Assembly (NCBI RefSeq): GCF_947498005.1
Contig: NZ_CANMIW010000004.1
Coordinates: 248,001 to 312,000 of the forward strand
Direction: 5' to 3'
Length of the DNA: 64,000 nt
Source: an uncultured Winogradskyella sp.
GTDB lineage: Bacteria; Bacteroidota; Bacteroidia; Flavobacteriales; Flavobacteriaceae
Shown here: positions 42,152-50,404 of the stretch, one piece after another
How positions within the stretch are numbered: position 1 is the stretch's first letter
How the letters are laid out: each line of letters starts with the position of its first letter
Notes under the pieces: generated by a model
Databases searched by the model: none
Told to the model about the DNA's origin: nothing
The model's input: only the letters and a program-made list of their open reading frames with translations
Program-made: the position numbers and the translations under genes

Positions 42152-43345
42152 ATGCCAGGATTTGAATTATTCAGTGATTTAGAACGAAAAGAAGTTAACG
42201 ATGTTTTAGACAATGGTGTTTTAATGCGCTATGGTTTTGATGGCATGCGTAAAGGTCATTGGAAAGCAAAAGAGCTTGAAGCAGAATTAGCCACAACTTT
42301 TAATTCTAATCACGTTCAGTTAGTATCTAGCGGAACTGCAGCTGTTTCGGTGGCATTGGCTTCTGCAGGTGTTGGTGCAGGTGATGAGGTTATAATGCCA
42401 ACATTTACGTTTGTAGCTAGTTTTGAAGCCATAATGATGTTAGGTGCAATTCCGGTTTTAGTAGATATTGATGATACACTAACCTTAGATCCTAAAGCTG
42501 TTGAAGCGGCTATTACGCCAAAGACTAAGGCTGTGATGATTGTGCAAATGTGCGGTTCTATGGGTAATATGGACGCCTTGAGTAAAATTTGTAATGACCA
42601 CAATTTAGTTTTTGTTGAAGATGCATGCCAAGCCATAGGAGGCTCTTATAAAGGAAAACCATTAGGTAGTATCGCAGATTTAGGCTGTTTTTCTTTCGAT
42701 TTTGTAAAAACTATAACTTGTGGAGAAGGTGGCGCAGTAGTTACTAATAATAAAGACTATTACATTAATGCTGATCATTTTAGTGATCATGGTCATGACC
42801 ATGTAGGTAATGATAGAGGTGCAGAAACGCATCCCTTTTTAGGTTACAATTTTAGAATTTCAGAGTTACATGCAGCTGTAGGATTAGCACAAGTAAGGCG
42901 ACTACCAGATTTTATAGCAATACAGAAAAGGAATTTTACAATCATAAAAAATGAATTAGCTAGAGTGCCTGGCGTAACATTTAGAACTGTGCCAGTTGGT
43001 GGAGAAGAGAGTTATGCTTTTTTAAATTTCTTTATGCCAGATTTAGATGGTGCTCAAAAAGTAATTGAAGCATTTAAAACAAATGGAATTGATGTCTGTT
43101 GGAATTATTATCAAAACAATTGGCATTACATTAGAAAATGGAACCATTTAAAGGATTTAAAATCTTTATATCCTATTTCTTCCGAAGTTAAAAAAGGATT
43201 AGAGTATCTTCAAACTAAATCTTTTGACCAATCCGATCACTATATCTCTCGTAATATTTCTTGTTTAATTAAATTATCATGGACAGAGGATGAGGTAAAA
43301 TTAAGAGCTGAGAAAATGGCTCAACTGATTAAAGCTATTAATTAA
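42152..43345 (+). CDS. DegT/DnrJ/EryC1/StrS aminotransferase family protein
   Basis: A 397-residue fold-type I PLP enzyme of the sugar aminotransferase family. SSGTAAVSVALASAGVGAGDEVIMPTFTFVAS is the cofactor and substrate loop near residues 55-85. VEDACQAIGGSYKGKPLGSIADLGCFSFDFVKTITCGEGGAVVTN has the PLP-binding Asp and the Schiff-base Lys (in FVKT), and GYNFRISELHAAVGLAQ is conserved. Such enzymes transfer an amino group to keto-sugars used in surface polysaccharides, or act as dehydratases in a few cases. The sugar is not evident, and no other sugar-nucleotide genes are adjacent. The next gene starts 19 bases after its stop. Confidence 0.9.
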   Translation: MPGFELFSDLERKEVNDVLDNGVLMRYGFDGMRKGHWKAKELEAELATTFNSNHVQLVSSGTAAVSVALASAGVGAGDEVIMPTFTFVASFEAIMMLGAIPVLVDIDDTLTLDPKAVEAAITPKTKAVMIVQMCGSMGNMDALSKICNDHNLVFVEDACQAIGGSYKGKPLGSIADLGCFSFDFVKTITCGEGGAVVTNNKDYYINADHFSDHGHDHVGNDRGAETHPFLGYNFRISELHAAVGLAQVRRLPDFIAIQKRNFTIIKNELARVPGVTFRTVPVGGEESYAFLNFFMPDLDGAQKVIEAFKTNGIDVCWNYYQNNWHYIRKWNHLKDLKSLYPISSEVKKGLEYLQTKSFDQSDHYISRNISCLIKLSWTEDEVKLRAEKMAQLIKAIN

Positions 43346-43364
43346 TTTATTATAATTTCTATTT

Positions 43365-46300
43365 ATGTATAAAACACTATTATTTTTTTCTGTAGTCATC
43401 TTATGTTCCATTAATTGTTTTTCACAAAACAAAAATCAAGCAAAATTTTGGGACCACTTATTATCCAATAATAGAGTAGAAGCTGGTAAGATTATTGATA
43501 AAAATAAAAGTTCAGATTTAGATTGGTTGTTATTGAATGAGATTTACAGAAATGAGTCTGGTAAAATAACACGTAATGACGATTTTTTAAACACATTTCT
43601 ACAAAAAGAAGATTTTGAATATTATTTATTTGCGTTTTGGAATAGAACATTTCTTTTTGATGATTATTTAGAAGATGGTTTCAATAAAAACACTTTTGAA
43701 ACTTTAGATGCTGTAATGTCTTTAGAACTAAATAGTATGGATCTAAAAGATGCTATTCTTTATTTAGATGCTATTAGAAATAGACATAATAATAACTGGG
43801 ATGCTTATAATAATCTAAACTCCAAAATGAATGCTATAAAAGATTGGCAGTATTGCGGAAGTTTTGAAAACATGAATAAAAGTGGGTTAGATAAATTTTA
43901 CGCACCCGAAACAACACCTACTAATAATACCGATTTTGACGCTAAAAGTAACGGGATTATTCAATGGTATAATGGAACAAATCCTATTGAGGCTTATCAG
44001 AATTTTTCAAATCATAATGAATATGGTTCCAACGTTAATTATGCACAAACTTTTATTAATTCTTCAATAGATCAAAGAGTTATTTTGCGTGTAGGTTGTG
44101 GTTCTGCATTTAAGCTTTTTTTAAATGATGTTGAAATTTATAAGTATGACAAAGATGTTTCTACAGATTTAAATGGTTACGAGGTATTGGTAAACCTGCC
44201 TAAAGGTAATAATAGATTATTATTTAAATCAGCTGAAAGCAATTCTAATCCCTATTTTATGATAGCGATTTTTGATGAAAATAAAAAACCATTAACGTCT
44301 ATTTCCTCTTCAAACAAACCAACGAGTTATAATAAGTCAGCATTATTAGATTTGAATCCTGTTGAAATGAAAAATGATTTTGAGAGTTATTTTGAAGCAA
44401 AAATAAAATCTCAACCAGATAACTTTTTATACACCTATGCGCTTTATTATACATTTTTAAGAAATTCAAAATATAATGAAGCAAGAGATATATTAATGCC
44501 TCATTATGAAAAATATCCTAAGAGCTCATTGCTAAGAAGCGCATTAATGACAACTTATAATTTAGAAAAAGATTATACGTCATCAGATGAGTTAGATGAA
44601 AACATAGAGCGCGATGATCCTGAATATTACTTGCCTATAATAAATAAGGTAACAGAATACGATGAGCTTTCTAGACTTACCATGACTGAATTTGAAGATT
44701 ACATAGAAAAACTAAAGAATGCTTTTGATTCAGAAATTATTAATGGTGCAGCCGATTTTCTCTACTACGCACGAAAAGAGGATTTATCTGGAATTAAAAC
44801 CACACTGGAGCGATTAAATTCATTAGCGGAAAAAAACGAGAACACAAACTTTAAACTTAGATATGCTCCGTTATTTGATCAATTGTTTCAAGATCAAGAT
44901 AGAACTATTGCAGCCTTAGAAAGTATTTCTAAAGAGAATTTTAGCTTAAGTGCAGAAAATAAGCTTATCAATTATTACGATAAGAAAAACGAGAAGGATA
45001 AAGTTTTAGATTTAATTGACAAGCATTATAAGGAAATGAGAATGGATAATTCTTATTTAAAGCGCATGGTTAATCGTTATGTAGAATATCAAATGTTTGA
45101 TAAGGCATTGCCGTATACAGAAGAAATGCTTCAAAATTATCCCTACAGTTTTACAACAATGGAGCTAAGAGGCGATATTTTAAAACAACTTGGTAAATCA
45201 GATGAGGCTTTAGAATATTACGAGAAGGCACTTAAGCATAATAGTGGCGATTCTGGACTCAGAAAAAAGATTAATGATATATCAAAAAAATCTAACCTTA
45301 TAAATGAATTGGTCTTAGAAGACGCTTATGATTATATTACAGAAAACAGAAATAAAATAACTACAAATAATTATGGGTTTAATATTTTATTAGATGAAAG
45401 TAATATAGAAGTGTTTGAAGAAGGCGGATTTAAATATAGGTATGTATATGTCTATGAAGTAACATCTAATAGTGGAATAGACACCTTTAAGGAATACAAT
45501 TTGGGCCTTAGTGGTTCTTATAAATTTTTAAAGTCAGAGTTAGTTAAACCAGATGGTAATATTGTACCTGCAGACCGAAGAGGCTCTAATTTGGTATTTA
45601 ATGATATAAGTATTGGTGATGTTGTCTATATAGATTATGAAGGATTGGCAACTACTACAGGACGCTTCTACAAAGACATTTCAGATAAAATACAATTTGA
45701 TTCTTTTCATCCAATGGTTTTAACTTCAATAGATATTTTGATACCAAAAACCAGTCATCTCAATTATAAATATATTAATGGAGACTTAGAGCCTAAAATT
45801 TCTAATAAAAATGGATATAAGCTTTATCAGTGGGAATTAAAAGGTGCAAAAACTATGGATTTTGCCGAAGATTACATGCCAAATTCAGTAGATGAATTAG
45901 GCTATCTACATTATAATACAATTGATAGTTGGAACGAAATTGCAGAATGGTATTCAGATTTAGTAAGAACAAGAATAGAGGTTAACTCTAAAGTAGAAAG
46001 TGAATTTAAATTACTTTTTCCTAATGGTTTTAAAAACCTAAGTGAAAATGAGCGAGCTAAAATTATCTACGATTATATTACCTCTAACTTTAATTATAGC
46101 TATGTGAGTTTTAAGCAAAGCGGATTTATTCCTCAAAAGCCTTCCAAAACTATAAATACAAGCTTAGGCGATTGTAAAGATTTCTCAACTTTGTTCGTTA
46201 CACTAGCTAAAATGGCAGAATTAGAATCCAATCTAGTATTGGTATTAACTTCAGATTATGGAAGAAACAATTTGGTTTTACCAAGTACAGATTTTAATCA

Positions 46301-47126
46301 TTGTATAGTAAAAGTAATGATAGATGGTAAAGAGCAATTTTTAGAATTGACAAATAAGTATTTGCCATATAAATCGTTACCAACAAGTTTGAGAGGAGCT
46401 ACAGCCTTAGAAATACCTTTTAGTACTGCCAAGAGTGATAAAACTTATGATTTAATCCACTTAGATAATGTTAATAGAATAAAATCAGCAATTAATAATA
46501 AGGTTACTATTAATTTATCTCAACAAAACATGAATTTGCAAATAGCTACTGAAGTTATAGGTCATAATACGCCTTATTATAATGAAGTGTTTAGTGAACC
46601 TAACCAAGATATTATTAAGAAATCCATTTCAGAAGATTTTGAATCTAAACTAAGTGATGATTTTACATTGAACACAGTTTCAGATTATAAAAAACAAAAT
46701 GACACAGCTTCACTTACTTTTAAATCTGATTTAACTCTAAATAAAAAGTTGAGTAGTATAGGATCTATTAAAATTCTACAGTTGCCGATACTTACGCATC
46801 CATATGAGAATTCTATTATTCAATTAGAAGAACGAAATTATCCAATTGATTATATTCAATACGAAAGTGTGGATTCTTACTCAACTCAATATAATATAGA
46901 GATTGAAGAAGGTCAAACTTTTGTTGAAATTCCAGAAAGTAAAAACTTTAACTTTAAGAATCATAAGTATTCTATTACCTATGAAAACCCTAGGCCTAAT
47001 CAACTGAATGTAACTATTGAAGCCGTTACACCATATGATAATGTCTCGCCTGAAGATTACCCAACCTATAAAATATATGTTAAGAATATTTTAGAAACCG
47101 AATTAGAATATATTGGGTTTAAATAA
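43365..47126 (+). CDS. Large exported DUF3857/transglutaminase-like protein with TPRs
   Basis: A 1253-residue protein with signal peptide ending SINCFSQ. Residues about 150-315 hold a beta-sandwich (VILRVGCGSAFKLFLNDVEIYKY) like a PA14 or carbohydrate-binding module. About 340-640 are TPR helices (YPYSFTTMELRGDILKQLGKSDEALEYYEKALKH). About 680-850 is DUF3857, and about 855-1010 is a transglutaminase-like core with the Cys in SLGDCKDFSTLFVTLAKMA and the His in FNHCIVKV. Where many members have LDxT for the Asp of the triad, this one reads LELTNKYLP, so catalysis may be altered. The C-terminal 240 residues are beta-rich. It probably acts in the periplasm or at the surface. Function unknown. Confidence 0.82.
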   Translation: MYKTLLFFSVVILCSINCFSQNKNQAKFWDHLLSNNRVEAGKIIDKNKSSDLDWLLLNEIYRNESGKITRNDDFLNTFLQKEDFEYYLFAFWNRTFLFDDYLEDGFNKNTFETLDAVMSLELNSMDLKDAILYLDAIRNRHNNNWDAYNNLNSKMNAIKDWQYCGSFENMNKSGLDKFYAPETTPTNNTDFDAKSNGIIQWYNGTNPIEAYQNFSNHNEYGSNVNYAQTFINSSIDQRVILRVGCGSAFKLFLNDVEIYKYDKDVSTDLNGYEVLVNLPKGNNRLLFKSAESNSNPYFMIAIFDENKKPLTSISSSNKPTSYNKSALLDLNPVEMKNDFESYFEAKIKSQPDNFLYTYALYYTFLRNSKYNEARDILMPHYEKYPKSSLLRSALMTTYNLEKDYTSSDELDENIERDDPEYYLPIINKVTEYDELSRLTMTEFEDYIEKLKNAFDSEIINGAADFLYYARKEDLSGIKTTLERLNSLAEKNENTNFKLRYAPLFDQLFQDQDRTIAALESISKENFSLSAENKLINYYDKKNEKDKVLDLIDKHYKEMRMDNSYLKRMVNRYVEYQMFDKALPYTEEMLQNYPYSFTTMELRGDILKQLGKSDEALEYYEKALKHNSGDSGLRKKINDISKKSNLINELVLEDAYDYITENRNKITTNNYGFNILLDESNIEVFEEGGFKYRYVYVYEVTSNSGIDTFKEYNLGLSGSYKFLKSELVKPDGNIVPADRRGSNLVFNDISIGDVVYIDYEGLATTTGRFYKDISDKIQFDSFHPMVLTSIDILIPKTSHLNYKYINGDLEPKISNKNGYKLYQWELKGAKTMDFAEDYMPNSVDELGYLHYNTIDSWNEIAEWYSDLVRTRIEVNSKVESEFKLLFPNGFKNLSENERAKIIYDYITSNFNYSYVSFKQSGFIPQKPSKTINTSLGDCKDFSTLFVTLAKMAELESNLVLVLTSDYGRNNLVLPSTDFNHCIVKVMIDGKEQFLELTNKYLPYKSLPTSLRGATALEIPFSTAKSDKTYDLIHLDNVNRIKSAINNKVTINLSQQNMNLQIATEVIGHNTPYYNEVFSEPNQDIIKKSISEDFESKLSDDFTLNTVSDYKKQNDTASLTFKSDLTLNKKLSSIGSIKILQLPILTHPYENSIIQLEERNYPIDYIQYESVDSYSTQYNIEIEEGQTFVEIPESKNFNFKNHKYSITYENPRPNQLNVTIEAVTPYDNVSPEDYPTYKIYVKNILETELEYIGFK

Positions 47127-47169
47127 ACAATCTTGGATTAGATATTACAAATTTAGTTTGAAAGAAAGG

Positions 47170-47193
47170 CCACTTATAAAGTGGTTTTTTTTT
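47170..47193 (+). terminator. Intrinsic terminator of the DUF3857 gene
   Basis: CCACTT and AAGTGG form a stem (extendable by two G-U and several A-U pairs) with an ATA loop, followed by nine T residues. Confidence 0.85.
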
Positions 47194-47319
47194 GCAATTC
47201 ATTTTTTTTAAAATTTACTTGTTTGTATTCAAATACAATTGAGAACTAATCAAAAACATTAAGTTGCTGTATTAACTTCAGCGTATAAAGAATCTCTCAA
47301 AAATTACAGTTAAAGCAGG

Positions 47320-47410
47320 TGTAACACTTGTAAATACTACAATGTTACATATCTCATAGCATTTGTTACATGTCTTACAGTGATATAATAATGTGTTCTG
47401 TAATTTTACA
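47320..47410. promoter_or_regulatory. Cluster of TGTAA/TTACA half-sites
   Basis: GTGTAAC, TTGTAA, ATGTTACAT, TGTTACA, CTTACAG and TGTAATTTTACA lie within 90 bases. ATGTTACAT and TGTAATTTTACA are dyads. The density suggests operator sites for a dimeric regulator acting on the S74 gene, 240 bases downstream. No regulator can be named. Confidence 0.4.
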
Positions 47411-47651
47411 TCAGTATTAAATTCCCCCTTTATACTAACTATAAATTGTGCCATTTAAATAACACAATTAAGATGAAAAAGATTGTAGGTCGTTAAAAAA
47501 AACGCCTTCAATAAAAATCATCTATGGATGTTAATTCTTTGAATAATGCCATCTAATAATTATAAGCTGTGCTTAAAACATTAGACTATTTATTTCACAA
47601 TATAGTAAAGTATAAATCACATTAAAAATTACCAATTTAAAAATGACAACC

Positions 47652-49031
47652 ATGAAAAAATTAGCTATCGTTATCGGTTTTTGTTTATTAACAGTAATTT
47701 CTTATGCACAAGTTGGGATAGGAAATACAAATCCAGATGCATCATCTGCATTAGACATTACATCTACATATGGTGGTTTGTTAATACCAAGAGTAAGTTT
47801 AGTAAATGTTACAAATAATACAACACCAATTACAGCACCTGCAACAAGTTTATTGGTATGGAACACAAATGCATCAGTAATTGGAGGCAGTGGAGAAGGT
47901 TATTATTATTGGAACGGAACAACTTGGACACCATTTATAGGTAGTGCTAACACGCTAGACCAAGCTTATGATCAAGGAGGTCCAGGTGCAGGTAGAGTTA
48001 TAAACGCAAATGCTGGTGACTTAGAAGTTAACTCAGGTAGAGTAGAGTTTACTTATACTGCTGATGCTAATGGAACTATAGGCTCTGGTGTTTTAGAAAT
48101 AGGTAATTCATTACGTTTAGACGGTAATGAAATTATTACCAATAATGATACATTAATGTATTTGCAGAATGGTAATAACGGCGATTTAAGTGTAGATACT
48201 AGTACGCTGTTTGTAGATGCTAGTACTAATAGAATAGGAGTTAATACAACAATACCCAATGCAACTTTAGACCTTAGAGGATCGGCTATTTTTAATGAAA
48301 CGGGAGGAAACAATGATTTTAGAATTGAATCAGATGCTAACCCTATGGCATTTGGAGTTGACGCTGGAGAAAATGTGATGTTTGCAGGCACAAATATTCT
48401 AAGTCTAACTAACAATGGAGCATCTGTTAATGGTATAAATTTAGAATATGTGGCATCATTTTATCGATCTGCCCACACCAATGGGACAGCAATACAAATA
48501 GGGTCTACTGAATATATTACAGATTTTGGAAATTTAATGATTGGGCCTTATGGCTCTTGGGTTTCTCCTATAGATAATACATATGATTTAGGTACATCAA
48601 CATTTAGATGGGATGACGTTTATGCCACTTCAGGTGTTGTAAACACTAGTGATATTCGTTTAAAAAAGAATATCAAGAGTCTAAGTTATGGCTTAAATGA
48701 AATTATGAAACTCGAACCTATTAGTTATCAATGGAAAAATTCCAACAATCCTTCCGAAGTGAAACTTGGGTTTTCTGCACAACAGTTATTAAAAATTTTA
48801 CCAGAAGTAGTGAAAACTCAGGATTTCGTATATCCAGATGAAAATGAACCTGGTGTTTTACAAAAAAATGAAAACTTAGGGGTTTATTATAGTGATATAA
48901 TTCCAGTTCTTACCAAAGCAATTCAAGAGCAAAATCAACTAATTGAAGCGCAGAATAAAAAATTAGAAAAAATAGATCGTTTAGAAAATGAAATAAATGA
49001 ATTGAAAACTCTACTTAAAAAAGCGAAATAG
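47652..49031 (+). CDS. Tail-fibre (peptidase S74) domain surface protein
   Basis: About 459 residues from ATG 47652 (MKKLAIVIGFCLLTVISYAQ signal peptide). Repetitive beta-rich sequence follows (VGIGNTNPDASSALDIT, IGVNTTIPNATLDLRG), typical of flavobacterial proteins of this class, with trimeric or beta-helix character. Residues about 335-425 are the S74 intramolecular chaperone-type domain: SDIRLKKNIKSLSYGLNEIM, LEPISYQWK, LGFSAQQLLKILPEVV. The last 40 residues are a coiled coil (QLIEAQNKKLEKIDRLENEI). In phages S74 trims and trimerises tail spikes; here, with a signal peptide and no phage genes nearby, a self-assembling surface or extracellular fibre is more likely. Confidence 0.85.
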   Translation: MKKLAIVIGFCLLTVISYAQVGIGNTNPDASSALDITSTYGGLLIPRVSLVNVTNNTTPITAPATSLLVWNTNASVIGGSGEGYYYWNGTTWTPFIGSANTLDQAYDQGGPGAGRVINANAGDLEVNSGRVEFTYTADANGTIGSGVLEIGNSLRLDGNEIITNNDTLMYLQNGNNGDLSVDTSTLFVDASTNRIGVNTTIPNATLDLRGSAIFNETGGNNDFRIESDANPMAFGVDAGENVMFAGTNILSLTNNGASVNGINLEYVASFYRSAHTNGTAIQIGSTEYITDFGNLMIGPYGSWVSPIDNTYDLGTSTFRWDDVYATSGVVNTSDIRLKKNIKSLSYGLNEIMKLEPISYQWKNSNNPSEVKLGFSAQQLLKILPEVVKTQDFVYPDENEPGVLQKNENLGVYYSDIIPVLTKAIQEQNQLIEAQNKKLEKIDRLENEINELKTLLKKAK

Positions 49032-49090
49032 AAAATAATGACATGATAAGCTCAATAGTTTGAGACGTTCTCATATTTAAGAGAACACAT

Positions 49091-49124
49091 AGAAAGTCGC
49101 TGTAGGGAGCGGCTTTCTTTTTTT
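49091..49124 (+). terminator. Intrinsic terminator of the S74 gene
   Basis: AGAAAGTCGCT and AGCGGCTTTCT form an 11-base stem (one G-U pair) with a GTAGGG loop, followed by a T-run. Confidence 0.9.
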
Positions 49125-49223
49125 ATTTACATTGAGAAATAGAATCTAATTATAACTGTAAACTTAAACAAGTGCTTCAAGTATAATATTTAGAAGTAAT
49201 AATTAGGAAGAGCTATTTATCTC

Positions 49224-50378
49224 TTAATATTCAGCATATTCTACAATCTCTAAACCATAACCAATCATACCTACACGTTTAGTTTGGAGACTATTTGATA
49301 GCAGTTTAAGTTTGCTAATTTTAAGGTCGTGTAGTATTTGTGCTCCAATTCCAAAATCTTTAGAATCCATAGCTAAACTTGGAGCTTTTATTAATTGACC
49401 GTCAATTTGATTTTCTTTTAATAATGAAAGACGGTTTAATAAATTCATAGATTGTGCTTGCTGATTGATAAAAATAATAGCGCCTTTTCCTTCCGTATTA
49501 ATAACATTGAACATGTCATCTAATTTTTTATCAGCATTATTAGTTAAGGTTCCTAGGATATCATTATTCACTAATGTAGAATTGACACGTGTTAGGATGG
49601 CTTCATCAGATTTCCAGTTTCCTTTGGTTAGTGCAATATGCACCTGATTATTTGTAGTTTGCAGATAAGCTCTAAGTCTAAATTTACCAAAGCGCGTTTC
49701 AATATCAAAATCTTCTTTCTTCTCTATTAAAGAGTCGTATTCCATACGATAGGCTACTAAATCTTCTATAGAAACTATTTTAAGATCAAATTTCTCTGCA
49801 ACCTTTAATAGTTGTGGTAAACGAGCCATCGTCCCATCTTCATTCATTATCTCAACGATAACACCTGCTGGTTCAAAACCAGCTAATCTTGCAAAATCTA
49901 TAGCAGCCTCAGTATGTCCTGTTCTTCTCAAAACTCCACCTTCTTTTGCTACCAAAGGAAAAATATGTCCTGGTCTTGCCAGCTCAAAAGGTTTAGTGTC
50001 TTTTTGTACTAAAGCTTGTATAGTTTTTGCTCTATCACTAGCAGAAATACCTGTACTAACACCATTCCCTCTTAAATCAACGGACACTGTAAAAGCGGTT
50101 TCCATTGGGTCAGTGTTATTTCTTACCATCATGTTCAGTTCTAATTCTTCACATTTATGCTCTGTAAGTGGTGCACAGATTAAACCACGACCATGAGTTG
50201 CCATGAAATTAATCATCTCTGGTGTTACTTTTTCTGCTGCAGCCAAAAAATCCCCTTCGTTTTCACGGTTTTCATCGTCAACAACAATGATCACTTTACC
50301 TTGCCTAATATCCTCAATAGCTTCTTCTATTGTATTAAGTTTTGTTTTAGTATTCACTGAATTAGATATCATAGTCAT
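49224..50378 (-). CDS. ribB: 3,4-dihydroxy-2-butanone-4-phosphate synthase with decayed GTP cyclohydrolase II domain
   Basis: About 384 residues. The N-terminal half is RibB, which makes the four-carbon unit of riboflavin from ribulose 5-phosphate; VIIVVDDENRENEGDFLAAAE, THGRGLICAPLT and RRTGHTEAAIDFARLAG carry the acidic, Mg2+-binding and His residues. The C-terminal half has the GCH II (RibA) fold but has lost the zinc cysteines: the family's CLTGD...RCDCG segment reads VNNDILGTLTNNADKK here, and RQEGRG reads NQQAQS. It is therefore probably a RibB enzyme with a non-catalytic tail. ATG 50378 (or 50372) is chosen because a promoter-like element lies just upstream of it and inside the longer TTG-start frame (50426). 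Confidence 0.9.
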   Translation of the reverse strand: MTMISNSVNTKTKLNTIEEAIEDIRQGKVIIVVDDENRENEGDFLAAAEKVTPEMINFMATHGRGLICAPLTEHKCEELELNMMVRNNTDPMETAFTVSVDLRGNGVSTGISASDRAKTIQALVQKDTKPFELARPGHIFPLVAKEGGVLRRTGHTEAAIDFARLAGFEPAGVIVEIMNEDGTMARLPQLLKVAEKFDLKIVSIEDLVAYRMEYDSLIEKKEDFDIETRFGKFRLRAYLQTTNNQVHIALTKGNWKSDEAILTRVNSTLVNNDILGTLTNNADKKLDDMFNVINTEGKGAIIFINQQAQSMNLLNRLSLLKENQIDGQLIKAPSLAMDSKDFGIGAQILHDLKISKLKLLSNSLQTKRVGMIGYGLEIVEYAEY

Positions 50379-50393
50379 TGAGTTTATAAAAAG

Positions 50394-50401
50394 CAAAGGT
50401 A
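50394..50401 (-). promoter_or_regulatory. Candidate -7 element of ribB
   Basis: On the minus strand the bases read TACCTTTG, matching TAnnTTTG; a TTG lies 22 bases upstream. It is only 15 bases upstream of ATG 50378, which argues against the longer TTG start. Confidence 0.45.
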
Positions 50402-50404
50402 AGG

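Larger units (their letters stand above)
47127..47651. other. Long intergenic leader before the S74 gene
   Basis: The 525 bases hold a terminator for the upstream gene, a cluster of TTACA/TGTAA half-sites, and a 7-codon reading frame (ATGAAAAAGATTGTAGGTCG, then TAA) at 47473-47496. Apart from these I see no gene and no clear TAnnTTTG promoter. Confidence 0.55.

Noticed and set aside
47473..47496. The 7-codon frame MKKIVGR as a gene
   Set aside because: Too short to support as a protein-coding gene without expression data; kept only as part of the leader description.
47652..49031. Prophage origin of the S74 tail-fibre gene
   Set aside because: No capsid, terminase, integrase or lysis gene is nearby, the protein has a signal peptide, and the flanking genes are cellular.
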